16,033 bases of DNA from contig DATBFY010000392.1 of the NCBI GenBank assembly GCA_036558265.1, forward strand, positions 1 to 16,033, read 5' to 3'. A model generated the notes under the pieces. It was given only the letters and a program-made list of their open reading frames with translations, ran no database searches and was not told where the DNA came from. The position numbers were made by a program, and so were the translations under genes. Shown piece by piece: positions 7,133-14,960 of this stretch (within the stretch, counting starts at the first letter, position 1; the number at the start of each line of letters is the position of its first letter). The stretch is from RYN-433 sp036558265 (GTDB taxonomy: Bacteria > Planctomycetota > Phycisphaerae > Tepidisphaerales > Tepidisphaeraceae).

Positions 7133-7877
7133 ACCGGCGGCAGGTCGCGACGGCGTATCCCGAGTAATCGTTGTTGAAGAACCCGAAGACGTCCCGGACG
7201 TCGCCGCCGCGCGTGGCCTGCTCGACCTGCGCCTTCCACCATTCCAGGCTCGGGGTCATATCTGCCTGTTCGCGATTCAACCCGGCATACCGCTGGTGCT
7301 CTCCGACCCATCGTAAATAGAGGAAATCGCTCGTCACATGGATCCGGCCGGGCCGGGTCAGGTACTCCGCCGCGACCAGAGCGCAGCGATGCTCGCGCAA
7401 GAGGTCAAGCGTCCGCTGCTGGCCCCAGGACGAGTTGCGAAACTCCACCGCGAACCGCAGGTCCTGCGGGAGCGTCTTCAACAGGCGTTCCAGCTCCTCG
7501 AACTGATCCATCCCGCAACCGGGCGGCAATTGGAGCAGCACGACCGCGAACTTGGGTCCCAACTCCCGCATCACGTCGAGGAATTGCTTCATCTCCCCGC
7601 TCCGACGCCCCAGCGCCCCCGCGTGGGTAATTTCCTTGAGCGTCTTGACCGCGAAGCGAAAGCCGTCCGGGGTGAAGTCGGCCCACCGGCGAACCCGCTC
7701 GGCTGGAGGTGTGGCATGAAAGGTCGTATCGAGCTCGACCGTGTCGAAATGTCGTGCGTACCACGACAGGTAATCTCCCGCCTTGCTCCCGGAGGGATAG
7801 AAAACCCCGGCCCAGTCCGAGTAACCGAACCCCATCGTCCCCAGCCGCAGCCGCGTCTGATGTGGCGATCCATTCAT
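7053..7877 (-). CDS. DUF72 (YecE-like) protein
   Basis: The product is 274 residues from the ATG at 7877; an in-frame GTG four codons earlier is possible. It matches the DUF72 TIM-barrel family over its full length. The N terminus is 'LGTMGFGYSDWAGVFYP', followed by 'YARHFDTVELDTTFHATP', 'FAVKTLKEITHAG', 'LRFAVEFRNSSW' and, near the end, 'FFNNDYSGYAVATCRRF'. It closes with 'GRLFG', similar to other members. The biochemical activity of the family is not firmly established. Its 3' end overlaps the convergent rlmB-like gene by 80 bp, and here the DUF72 frame is the one with conserved residues. Confidence 0.9.
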   Translation of the reverse strand: MNGSPHQTRLRLGTMGFGYSDWAGVFYPSGSKAGDYLSWYARHFDTVELDTTFHATPPAERVRRWADFTPDGFRFAVKTLKEITHAGALGRRSGEMKQFLDVMRELGPKFAVVLLQLPPGCGMDQFEELERLLKTLPQDLRFAVEFRNSSWGQQRTLDLLREHRCALVAAEYLTRPGRIHVTSDFLYLRWVGEHQRYAGLNREQADMTPSLEWWKAQVEQATRGGDVRDVFGFFNNDYSGYAVATCRRFMRMMGLAVAEEEVNQDAAGQGRLFG

Positions 7878-7901
7878 GAAAAACCGCACAATTCCGCAAT
7901 T

Positions 7902-8105
7902 TTACGGCCCAGTCCGCTCGTTTCTTTCTTCGGGCTGGATCTGCGGGTCCGGCTCCGTGTGTTCTTCCGCCTCTGCCTCCTCCACCTTTCCGTCGACGAC
8001 ATCGGGCGGCATGTGGGAGATGTTGTCGGCCTGCGGACCCATGAACCTCGTCCCGCTGTGCTCGGTTTGATCGCCTTCGGGATCGAAAATGCTCTGGCGC
8101 GTCAT
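7902..8105 (-). CDS. Small acidic protein, function unknown
   Basis: The product is 67 residues from the ATG at 8105, which has AGGAG 7 nt upstream. It is hydrophilic and very acidic. It begins 'MTRQSIFDPEGDQTEHSGT', has a His/Met/Pro patch (ISHMPPDVVDG) in the middle and a Glu-rich tail (EEAEAEEHTEPDP). No transmembrane segment or known domain is visible, and it is probably unstructured. It ends 24 bp before the start of the DUF72 gene on the same strand, so the two could form an operon. Confidence 0.65.
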   Translation of the reverse strand: MTRQSIFDPEGDQTEHSGTRFMGPQADNISHMPPDVVDGKVEEAEAEEHTEPDPQIQPEERNERTGP

Positions 8106-8112
8106 GATCTTG

Positions 8113-8117
8113 CTCCT
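8113..8117 (-). promoter_or_regulatory. Ribosome binding site deciding the start at 8105
   Basis: AGGAG on the minus strand, 7 nt from the ATG at 8105, supports the 67-residue product over a 101-residue reading frame opened further upstream. Confidence 0.65.
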
Positions 8118-8224
8118 GCGTTGGTGCTCGATCGGATCATAGGCAGGCGACGTGCCGCGCGCAGATTTTCGCCTTGATTTCGCGGGTACGCGCGCGGGTG
8201 GACGCAACCTAAAATGCGAGCATT

Positions 8225-9067
8225 ATGTCCCCCCGTAAGTACCCGAAGTTGGCGGGCGGTGTGCTGGCCGATTACAACGCCAAGCGGAATTTCAAGACCT
8301 CTCCGGAGCCCGCGGGCCAACCCGCCCCCAAACGATCGACCAAAAAGAAAAAAGGCCCGGTCTTCGTCGTTCAGAAACACCTGGCGTCGCACCTGCACTA
8401 CGATTTCCGCCTGGAACATAACGGCGTGCTTCTCTCGTGGGCGGTGCCCAAGGGGCCGTCGCTGAACCCGGCGGACAAGCGCCTGGCGATGCGCGTCGAG
8501 GATCACCCGCTGGACTACGCCGACTTTGAGGGCGTCATCCCGGAGGGTTACGGCGCCGGCATCGTGATGGTGTGGGACCAGGGGGCATGGACGCCCGAAC
8601 CGGGCTTCGAGGACGTCGAGACGTCGCTGGTCAACGGCGAGCTGAAATTCCGCGTGGACGGCGTGAAGCTCAAGGGGTCCTGGGTGCTCGTGCGCACGCG
8701 AGCGGACGGCTATCCCGAGGGGCGCACCTGGCTGCTGATCAAGCACCGCGATCAATGGGCGGGCGACGTTGATGTGACCGGGGTCGCCCCGGACAGCGTG
8801 AAGAGCTTCGGCGATTTCGCGCAGATCCTGGCGAAGGACAACCCGGACGTCTGGCAATCGCACCGCCCGGCGCAGGGAGGCGCGACGGGGAAGTTGCTGA
8901 CGCAGATCATCGAGCAGGCCGCCCGCATCAAGGCCGGACGGGGCAGGCGCCGGGCAGGCGGCGCCGCTCGAGGTAAGACGGTGGAGCGCAAGTCGAAATC
9001 GGCCGGCGCGACGAGCGCGCGTCGGCGGCGCAGCAAATCGTCGTCCTCGTCGTCCAACGGCAAGTAA
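8225..9067 (+). CDS. Stand-alone DNA 3'-phosphoesterase (LigD PE-domain type)
   Basis: The product is 280 residues. Residues ~44-190 match the phosphoesterase module of LigD, the bacterial non-homologous end-joining ligase. The metal-binding and catalytic residues known from Pseudomonas LigD (His42, His48, Asp50, Arg52, His84, Tyr88) all appear with a constant offset of 10: His52, His58, Asp60, Arg62, His94, Tyr98. They lie within 'QKHLASHLHYDFRLE' and 'HPLDYADFEG'. It should trim 3'-phosphate or ribonucleotide ends with a divalent metal. The polymerase and ligase domains are missing, and no Ku gene is nearby. The C terminus (~235-280) is a basic Arg/Lys tail with a run of Ser, probably for DNA contact. 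The N-terminal lysine run before the domain is also basic. Confidence 0.9.
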   Translation: MSPRKYPKLAGGVLADYNAKRNFKTSPEPAGQPAPKRSTKKKKGPVFVVQKHLASHLHYDFRLEHNGVLLSWAVPKGPSLNPADKRLAMRVEDHPLDYADFEGVIPEGYGAGIVMVWDQGAWTPEPGFEDVETSLVNGELKFRVDGVKLKGSWVLVRTRADGYPEGRTWLLIKHRDQWAGDVDVTGVAPDSVKSFGDFAQILAKDNPDVWQSHRPAQGGATGKLLTQIIEQAARIKAGRGRRRAGGAARGKTVERKSKSAGATSARRRRSKSSSSSSNGK

Positions 9068-9071
9068 GGCA

Positions 9072-9107
9072 CGCGGCCTGTCGTGCGGCCGCGGGCCGTC
9101 CCTTTTT
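9072..9107 (+). terminator. Probable rho-independent terminator
   Basis: CGCGGCC (9072-9078) pairs with GGCCGCG (9087-9093) across an 8-nt loop, and a T-run (9103-9107) follows after about ten bases. An alternative pairing of 9074-9078 with 9094-9098 brings the stem closer to the T-run. It begins 5 bp past the phosphoesterase stop codon. Confidence 0.5.
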
Positions 9108-9151
9108 CCCACCGAAGTGGTTTTTCGTTGGACGCGTTGCGTGCCTGCGCG

Positions 9152-9448
9152 CTACGCGCTTCGCCGCGCCAGGCGGCTGAGCTGTCGCGTGTCCTGCGCA
9201 GGCCGGGGCGCCGGCTTGATTGGTGGCGGCTTGGCGGCCGTGGAGACGGTGTCCTGTGCCGGCGCGCTGACTGGCGCAACGCCACTGGGCTGGATGGCCT
9301 TCGCGTGACGCACCGCGTGCGTCCGCACCGCCGGACGACGGCCGGCCTGGTCACACCGATTGGTCGAGTACGCGGCCGCCGCGGTCGTCGCCGCGCCCAT
9401 GGCCACAATGGTTATCCAGGCTCGGATCACGTTGTTCACGACGCGCAT
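9152..9448 (-). CDS. Small exported or membrane-anchored Pro/Ala-rich protein
   Basis: The product is 98 residues from the ATG at 9448, preceded by GGCGGAGG at very short spacing. A hydrophobic stretch near the N terminus (VIRAWITIVAMGAATTAAAA) looks like a signal peptide or anchor. The remainder is Pro/Ala/Lys/Arg-rich and lacks recognisable motifs (for example KPPPIKPAPRPAQ). It converges with the phosphoesterase gene. No function can be given, and low complexity limits confidence that it is a real gene. Confidence 0.5.
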   Translation of the reverse strand: MRVVNNVIRAWITIVAMGAATTAAAAYSTNRCDQAGRRPAVRTHAVRHAKAIQPSGVAPVSAPAQDTVSTAAKPPPIKPAPRPAQDTRQLSRLARRSA

Positions 9449-9610
9449 CGCCTCCGCCGAGGATCTCCAATATGCCCGTGGGGTTGTCAAATGGAGCCGG
9501 TTGTAGGGGTTGGCGGGCCGATAATGGATGTCATGACCGCTCAACACCCCGGTATGCCTCGGGTATGATCTTCTGTCTCAGGGCCGATCCATATCAGGAC
9601 TCCAGATATC

Positions 9611-9615
9611 GGGAG
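9611..9615 (+). promoter_or_regulatory. Ribosome binding site for the glutathione-peroxidase-like gene
   Basis: GGGAG lies 6 nt before the ATG at 9622 and supports a start at the signal peptide and not at upstream in-frame codons. Confidence 0.65.
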
Positions 9616-9621
9616 AATCGC

Positions 9622-10185
9622 ATGCTCAAGCCGCTGCTCGCCGTCGTCGCGTTGTTTGCCCTTGCCCCGTTGGCATTCGCGGAGGCCGACAAGGCCGCCG
9701 GGCCGCTTCAGTTCAAGGTCAAGGACATCGACGGGAAAGACGTGGACCTGTCGCAGTACAAGGGCAAGGTCGTGCTGATCGTGAACGTCGCCAGCAAGTG
9801 CGGCAACACCCCGCAGTACAAGCAGCTCGAGGAGGCATACAAGAAGTACGCCGACAAGGGCTTCGTGATCCTGGGCTTCCCCGCCAACGAGTTCGGCCAC
9901 CAGGAGCCGGGCACGAACGAGCAGATCAAGGAGTTCTGCACGAGCACGTACAACGTCGATTTCCCGATGTTCTCGAAGATCGTCGTCAAGGGCGACGGGC
10001 AGGCGGACCTGTACAAGTACCTGACCGACAAGCAGACCAACCCGAAGTTCGCCGGGCCGATCACCTGGAATTTTGAGAAGTTCCTGGTCGGCCGCGACGG
10101 GAAGGTGGTGGCTCGGTTCACGCCCAAGACCAAGCCCGACGCCGCGCAGGTCGTGAAGGCGGTCGAGGCGGAACTGGCGAAGTAG
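9622..10185 (+). CDS. Secreted glutathione-peroxidase-like thiol peroxidase
   Basis: The product is 187 residues with an N-terminal signal peptide (cleavage near residue 20, 'LAFA'), so it acts outside the cytoplasm. The thioredoxin-fold GPx domain covers the rest. The peroxidatic Cys60 is in 'NVASKCGNTPQY'. The catalytic Gln94 is in 'FGHQEPG', and Trp149-Asn150 is in 'WNFEKF'. Together these give the family's Cys/Gln/Trp/Asn tetrad. The usual 'FPCNQF' motif reads 'FPANEF', so the common resolving Cys is Ala88; Cys106 is the only other Cys in the mature chain. It should reduce hydroperoxides, probably with thioredoxin-like reductants and not glutathione. The secreted hydrolase gene follows 29 bp downstream, suggesting one transcript. 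Confidence 0.88.
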   Translation: MLKPLLAVVALFALAPLAFAEADKAAGPLQFKVKDIDGKDVDLSQYKGKVVLIVNVASKCGNTPQYKQLEEAYKKYADKGFVILGFPANEFGHQEPGTNEQIKEFCTSTYNVDFPMFSKIVVKGDGQADLYKYLTDKQTNPKFAGPITWNFEKFLVGRDGKVVARFTPKTKPDAAQVVKAVEAELAK

Positions 10186-10214
10186 CCTGACCCGCGCACC
10201 GGCGCGACCCGACA

Positions 10215-11369
10215 ATGATCCGAATCTACTCGCTGCTATTGACGCTGCTGGTCTGCGCGGCGTCGGCGGGCGCTGTGGGCGCCGCCGACGCCGCGCTGGA
10301 CCGCGCCCACGCCGATGCCGCGCGAAAACGGCTGTGGGACGAACACGTCAAGCAGATCCGCGGCGACCGGGCGGCCGAGGTGCAGGCCGGCAAGCTCACC
10401 GACGGCAAGCTCGAGATGCCGTTCGCCTATAAGGTGTTCGGCGACAAGCCGAAGAATGGGCGGAGCCTCTTCATCTCGATGCACGGCGGCGGCAACGCGC
10501 CCAAGCGCGTCAACGATCAGCAGTGGGAGAACCAGAAGCGGCTTTACAAACCGGCCGAGGGGGTTTACCTCGCCCCCCGCGCGCCAACCGACACCTGGAA
10601 CCTCTGGCACCAGTCGCACATCGATTCCTTTTTCGCCCGGTTGATCGAGGACCTGATCGTCTTCGAGGACGTTGATCCGAACCGCGTCTACCTGATGGGA
10701 TATTCGGCGGGTGGCGACGGCGTGTACCAGCTTGCCCCGCGGATGGCCGACCGCTTCGCCGCGGCGTCGATGATGGCCGGCCATCCGAACGACGCGTCGC
10801 CGCTGGGGCTTCGCAACCTGCCGTTTGCAATTCATGTGGGCGCGCTGGATGGCGGGTTCAAGCGGAACCAGGTCGCCAAAGAATGGGGACAGAAACTTGA
10901 CGAGCTTCAGAAGGCCGATGCGGGGGGCTACCTGCACGTCGTCAAGCTTCACGCGGGCAAGGCTCACTGGATGGACCGCGAGGACGCCGAGGCCGTGCCA
11001 TGGATGGCGCAGTACACGCGGAACCCGATCCCGCACCGCGTCGTCTGGCGACAGTCGAGCACGACGCACGATCGCTTTTACTGGCTGGCCGTTCCGCCGG
11101 GTGAGGCCAAGGCGGGCGCCGAGGTGGTGGCCGGCTACGACGCTCAGACGGTCACGATCGAATCGAGCAAGGACGTCGGCCGACTGCTCGTGCGAATGAA
11201 TGACGACATGATGGACCTGGACAAGCCAGTCAAGGTGATTCGGGCGGGCCGCACGGTCTTCGAGGGGATCGCGCCGCGGACACTGGCGACGCTGGAGAAG
11301 ACGCTCGCCGAGCGAGGGGACCCCGCGGGGGTGTTCGCGGCCCAGGTCGAGGTTCCGGCGGCGAAATAG
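10215..11369 (+). CDS. Secreted alpha/beta-hydrolase (esterase-like)
   Basis: The product is 384 residues with a signal peptide ending near residue 23. An alpha/beta-hydrolase core follows: oxyanion-hole HGGG (90-93), nucleophile Ser164 in GYSAGG, probable acid Asp212 (HVGALDGG) and probable catalytic His251 (GKAHWMD). This is the dienelactone-hydrolase/polyhydroxybutyrate-depolymerase-like layout. After ~280 a beta-rich C-terminal domain follows, which may bind substrate. It lies 29 bp after the peroxidase gene on the same strand, probably co-transcribed. It converges with truD, leaving only 10 bp. The substrate is unknown. Confidence 0.85.
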   Translation: MIRIYSLLLTLLVCAASAGAVGAADAALDRAHADAARKRLWDEHVKQIRGDRAAEVQAGKLTDGKLEMPFAYKVFGDKPKNGRSLFISMHGGGNAPKRVNDQQWENQKRLYKPAEGVYLAPRAPTDTWNLWHQSHIDSFFARLIEDLIVFEDVDPNRVYLMGYSAGGDGVYQLAPRMADRFAAASMMAGHPNDASPLGLRNLPFAIHVGALDGGFKRNQVAKEWGQKLDELQKADAGGYLHVVKLHAGKAHWMDREDAEAVPWMAQYTRNPIPHRVVWRQSSTTHDRFYWLAVPPGEAKAGAEVVAGYDAQTVTIESSKDVGRLLVRMNDDMMDLDKPVKVIRAGRTVFEGIAPRTLATLEKTLAERGDPAGVFAAQVEVPAAK

Positions 11370-11379
11370 ACCGGGATTC

Positions 11380-12642
11380 CTAGGACGCGGACGCCTCTTC
11401 GGATTCGTGGGTCGTCACGGCAGGCTCGCGGTCCTTGGTCAACTCGCGGATCAGCACAGTTGCGAAGGAGCCGGCGGGCAGGGTGAAGGCGACGGTGATG
11501 TGCCCGCCATGCTCGTCCACGCCGCCGGACAGTTGGACGTCTTCAGGCCTGACGCGCAGGGGGCGTCGGGCGCCCTTGACCTTCTCGCCGCCCTCCTTGC
11601 GGAAGTCTTCGGGCTTGAGATGCGCTTCGGCCAGGACCGCTTCCTCGATCTGGAGGGGCTCGCCCGCGGGGAGGGTCATTCGATAGCCGACCAATGGCCC
11701 GGTGGGGCTGATCTCCCACGCGGCGGCGCGGGGTTGTTCGATCGCGGCGTCCTCGACCAGAAAGCAGGCTCCATTCTCGTGCTTGTACGCCAGGTCACCG
11801 GGCAGTAGCCGGTCGAAATTCCCGCTTCGTACGCGCTGGGCGAGGACCTCGTTGAACATGTGCGACTGGACGGCCGAGACCCACAGGCGCCGCAACCGTT
11901 CGTCGATCGCCTTCACGGCGGCGATCGGCTTGCCGGTCTTGATCACCCGCGCCAGCACGCGCCGCTCCATGCCGCTCTTGCGGGGCCAGAGCTTCATCGC
12001 CAGCTTCAGGTCGTTCCGATCGTACGCCTTGCGCGCCCCGGTGGTCTGGGCATCCTCGACCGACGGCATGGGCTTGCCCAGGAGCTGGTCGAGCAGACCC
12101 TTGGGGTCGGCGCGGACGATGGCGGCGCCGAGCAGGCGGTTGTCGCCGCGCCGGCCGAAGCGTTGCTCGCCGAAGTAGTTGGGCAGGCCGCGATCCTCGA
12201 TCGTCTTGAGCACCGGCTGAAGCTTGACGACGTCGGTCGGGTTCACGTCCCTCAGGCGGATGGCGAAGCGGTTGGCCTTGAGGTGCCCGAGGCGCAGCTT
12301 GTTGCCGTGTGGGATGGCCCAACTGATGGTGATGTTGTCGAGCTTCAGGCCCATCACGCGCTCGGGTGTGGTGCCCTGGATCGACAGCACCTGCCGGGTC
12401 ACGGCCTGCGCGTCCTTCATGCCGGCGTAGCCGATGCCCTTGGGCGAGACGTTGAGCGCGCGGCTGATGCGGTTGATGGCCTCGAAGGTGGTCAGGCCGA
12501 CCTTCTGAATCTCGGCGTAGACGTGCTCGCCCTGGCCGGAGGGTTCGTAGAGGGGGATCTCCTGGACGAAGAAGTCTTCGGGCCGCGCTTTGATCGTGGC
12601 GGGGATGCCGGGGAAATCGGGGGTGAGATAAGGGAGGTCCAT
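11380..12642 (-). CDS. truD: tRNA pseudouridine synthase D
   Basis: The product is 420 residues from the ATG at 12642; an in-frame TTG ten codons earlier is possible, and neither has a clear ribosome site. The catalytic Asp77 is in 'GIGYAGMKDAQAVTRQ', matching Asp80 of E. coli TruD. The family motif 'LPNYFGEQRFG' is also present, and the TruD insertion domain is in the middle of the chain. The enzyme converts U13 of certain tRNAs to pseudouridine in the cytoplasm. The gene stands alone, ends 10 bp from the convergent hydrolase gene, and has a long non-coding stretch upstream. Confidence 0.92.
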   Translation of the reverse strand: MDLPYLTPDFPGIPATIKARPEDFFVQEIPLYEPSGQGEHVYAEIQKVGLTTFEAINRISRALNVSPKGIGYAGMKDAQAVTRQVLSIQGTTPERVMGLKLDNITISWAIPHGNKLRLGHLKANRFAIRLRDVNPTDVVKLQPVLKTIEDRGLPNYFGEQRFGRRGDNRLLGAAIVRADPKGLLDQLLGKPMPSVEDAQTTGARKAYDRNDLKLAMKLWPRKSGMERRVLARVIKTGKPIAAVKAIDERLRRLWVSAVQSHMFNEVLAQRVRSGNFDRLLPGDLAYKHENGACFLVEDAAIEQPRAAAWEISPTGPLVGYRMTLPAGEPLQIEEAVLAEAHLKPEDFRKEGGEKVKGARRPLRVRPEDVQLSGGVDEHGGHITVAFTLPAGSFATVLIRELTKDREPAVTTHESEEASAS

Positions 12643-12860
12643 CGGGGCGAATTGTAGGACGGCATTGGACAAGGCAAAACTCCGTCATTTTGTTGCGCGT
12701 CAATGACGCGCGCAGCGCAACCCCCTCCACCTGAAAAACAAAAAAACTTTCGCCCGAAAACCCCAGCAAATCCCCACCTTCCGCAACCTTGATGGCGCCG
12801 CGCGCGTCACCGGCGCGCAACTCCACGCCCTTATACGAAAGGCCAGCGATGCGCGCAACC

Positions 12861-12948
12861 CGCTTCCTCCCTCTCCCGGCCGCAACCTTGGGCTCACCTC
12901 GCGCCCCGAGCGCATCGCGCTGGGAGAGGGCGGGAGTGAGGGGCAGTG
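12861..12948. repeat. Dispersed palindromic element of the 'LTPALSQR' type
   Basis: CCCTCTCCC (12869-12877) and GGGAGAGGG (12922-12930) form a perfect 9-bp inverted repeat around a ~44-bp middle, flanked by further C-rich and G-rich arms. Translated on the minus strand it reads 'LPLTPALSQRDALGARGE', a well-known spurious peptide produced by an interspersed repeat in many planctomycete and proteobacterial genomes. I identify it by that signature. Only one copy is in this window. Confidence 0.55.
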
Positions 12949-13030
12949 CGGAACGCCCCACAACCATCAAAACCCCACAGAACCCCACACCAATTCGCCT
13001 TTCCCCTCCCCCATCTTCACACCCCGAATA

Positions 13031-13045
13031 CTCTTTGTTCCTTTG
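13031..13045 (+). repeat. Upstream copy of the repeat flanking the intron (5' exon)
   Basis: CTCTTTGTTCCTTTG abuts the intron's GTGCG. The 13-base core CTTTGTTCCTTTG (13033-13045) recurs exactly at 15013-15025, just past the intron end. The last bases of this copy act as the intron-binding sites IBS1/IBS2. Confidence 0.8.
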
Positions 13046-13517
13046 GTGCGTCAGTGAAACCGGCTGTGTCTTGCAGACTGAAAGGAGTGTGCCATGGAAT
13101 GACCTGCTAGCCATGTAGCCCGGTGGGCGCGGCCCGGAGCGATCCGGTCCGCGAAGCCCCGCCCGGGCGAAGGCGCGAGCCGTAGCGCAAGCGAACCCAC
13201 ATCAGCCTCGTGAAACTTCCGGGAGTGGCCAGTCCGTCAAAGAGGATCAAGCCCGCACGGGCGGTCAAGCAGCAGGTGCATGCAGCCGCCCGACTCCCCG
13301 GGGTCGAAGGGGACGGCGCGTGCCGAAGGTCACAACCGGGAACTGAGAGACCTCCCCCGCCCGCGCCACGGCGCAAACGCCGGCTGGAAAGACATAACCA
13401 CCGGGCGTGGCGGAGGAGGAGTCGGATGGGCTCGTAGTAGCGTTGAAGCGGAGTAACGTCCGCCGAGCCAAGGAGCCCTGACGGCATCACGCTGATGTAA
13501 GAGAAAGAGAGGCCCGC

Positions 13518-14879
13518 TTGTCCCACACCGGGAACAGTACGGAAGAACCGTCAGACCTGCCCCGCCACCTGTCGGTGAACGGCAAAGGCCTGCCGGCCAA
13601 AGTCTTTCTTTTGAGACAGAAGCTATACCTCAAAGCCAAACGGGAGCCGGCCTTCCGGTTTTACGCGTTGTACGACCGGATCTGCCGGAGCGACGTGTTG
13701 CTTGGGGCGTGGGAACGGGTGGCCGCCAACGGCGGCGCCCCCGGCGTCGATGGCCTCAGCATCGAACAGGTGCAAAAGAGCCAGCACGGCGTCGCCGGGT
13801 TCCTGGGCGAGATCGAACAAGCGCTCAAGGCCCGAACCTATCGCCCCCAGGCGGTCAAACGCGTCTATATCCCCAAAGCCAACGGCAAACTCCGTCCACT
13901 GGGCATCCCGACGATCAAGGATCGCGTGGTGCAGATGGCGGTGCTGCTGGCCATCGAGCCGATCTTCGAGGCGGACTTCCTGGACTGTTCGCACGGATTC
14001 CGTCCCGGCCGCTCGGCACACGATGCGCTGCGGGAAATCAAGGACAACCTGCAGCGGGGGCGGCGGGAGATTTATGACGCGGATCTACAGTCGTACTTCG
14101 ACACGATTCCCCACGAGAAGCTGATGGCCTGCGTGCAGAAGCGGATCGTGGATTCGAGCGTGCTGAAGCTGATCCGGATGTGGCTGAAGGCGGTGGTTGT
14201 TGAGCCGGGCGATGGCCCCGGCAAGCCGCCCAAGGCCACTCGGAGCAAGCAGGGAACGCCGCAGGGCGGGGTGATCTCGCCGCTGCTGGCCAACCTGTAC
14301 CTGCACTGGTTCGACAAACTGTTCCACCGGCACGACGGCCCGTTCCACTGGGCCGACGCGCGACTGATCCGTTATGCCGACGACTTTGTCATCCTGGCAA
14401 AGTACGTGGGCGGTCGGATCGAGACGTTCGTGGAGCAGACGCTGCAGGGTCGCTTTGGCCTCCTGGTCAACCGCGACAAGACGCGCACGGTCAGGCTCAG
14501 CCGGCCGGGCGAACGTCTGGACTTCCTGGGATACATGTTCCGCTACGACCGCGACCTCCAAGGCCGCGACCACCGTTACCTGAACCTGTGCCCGTCGGGC
14601 AAGTCGCTGCAGCGGGAACGCAGCGCGCTGCGGGAACTGACCGGACCGGCACGCTGTTTCATGCCGATTCCGGTGCTGATCGCGCAGCTCAACACGCACC
14701 TGCGCGGCTGGGCCAACTACTTCAGGCTGGGCTATCCGCGTCAGGCGTTCCGTCAGATCAACCGTTTTGCGCAGGAACGACTCGAACGCCACCTCAAACG
14801 CCGCAGCCAGCGTCCCTTCCGCACGCGCGGAATGACCTGGTACGCGCAACTCCTGAAGCTGGGCCTCAAACCGTTGTAG
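13518..14879 (+). CDS. ltrA: Group II intron reverse transcriptase/maturase
   Basis: The product is 453 residues from a TTG with GAGAGG just upstream; no in-frame ATG lies earlier. The reverse transcriptase domain spans about residues 45-310. It includes 'NGGAPGVDGLSIEQV', 'YIPKANGKLRPLGIPTIKDR', 'FLDCSHGFRPGRSAHDALRE', 'DADLQSYFDTIPHEKL' (first catalytic Asp), 'KQGTPQGGVISPLLANLYLH' and the active-site YADD at 286-289. The maturase (X) domain follows, with 'LNTHLRGWANYFRLGYP' and 'HLKRRSQRPFR', ending 'WYAQLLKLGLKPL'. There is no HNH endonuclease domain, so insertion would rely on reverse splicing and other primers. It assists splicing of its own intron and copies it into DNA. I do not assign an intron class. 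Confidence 0.95.
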   Translation: MSHTGNSTEEPSDLPRHLSVNGKGLPAKVFLLRQKLYLKAKREPAFRFYALYDRICRSDVLLGAWERVAANGGAPGVDGLSIEQVQKSQHGVAGFLGEIEQALKARTYRPQAVKRVYIPKANGKLRPLGIPTIKDRVVQMAVLLAIEPIFEADFLDCSHGFRPGRSAHDALREIKDNLQRGRREIYDADLQSYFDTIPHEKLMACVQKRIVDSSVLKLIRMWLKAVVVEPGDGPGKPPKATRSKQGTPQGGVISPLLANLYLHWFDKLFHRHDGPFHWADARLIRYADDFVILAKYVGGRIETFVEQTLQGRFGLLVNRDKTRTVRLSRPGERLDFLGYMFRYDRDLQGRDHRYLNLCPSGKSLQRERSALRELTGPARCFMPIPVLIAQLNTHLRGWANYFRLGYPRQAFRQINRFAQERLERHLKRRSQRPFRTRGMTWYAQLLKLGLKPL

Positions 14880-14927
14880 CCCAAAAGGAGCCAGGCCCCG
14901 TGAAGGCCAGAGCCGAAGCTGCCGTGA

Positions 14928-14960
14928 GAGCCGGATGCGGGAAACCCGCCCGTCCGGTTC
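14928..14960 (+). ncRNA. Group II intron domain V (catalytic hairpin)
   Basis: The 33-nt hairpin starts GAGCCGGA and closes TCCGGTTC, an 8-bp lower stem with one G-U pair that carries the catalytic AGC triad. An upper GCGG stem is capped by a GAAA-type loop, and the conserved 2-nt bulge lies on the 3' side. It has the shape of domain V in known bacterial introns. Confidence 0.85.

Larger units (their letters stand above)
12643..13045. other. Non-coding region between truD and the group II intron
   Basis: About 400 bp without a convincing gene. It contains a dispersed palindromic element (12861-12948) and ends with the 5' exon repeat of the intron. Open frames crossing it (one of 439 codons on the minus strand) are frame shadows of truD continued into the palindrome and carry no family motif. 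Confidence 0.55.

Noticed and set aside
8102..9112. 336-codon minus-strand frame opposite the phosphoesterase gene
   Set aside because: It is antisense to a gene with all catalytic residues in place, so it is a coding-strand shadow.
11795..13114. 439-codon minus-strand open frame spanning truD's 5' half and the region upstream
   Set aside because: Within truD it is the out-of-phase shadow of a well-conserved gene. Outside it crosses a palindromic repeat and the intron start. It has Arg/Pro/Ala-rich low-complexity composition and no family motif.
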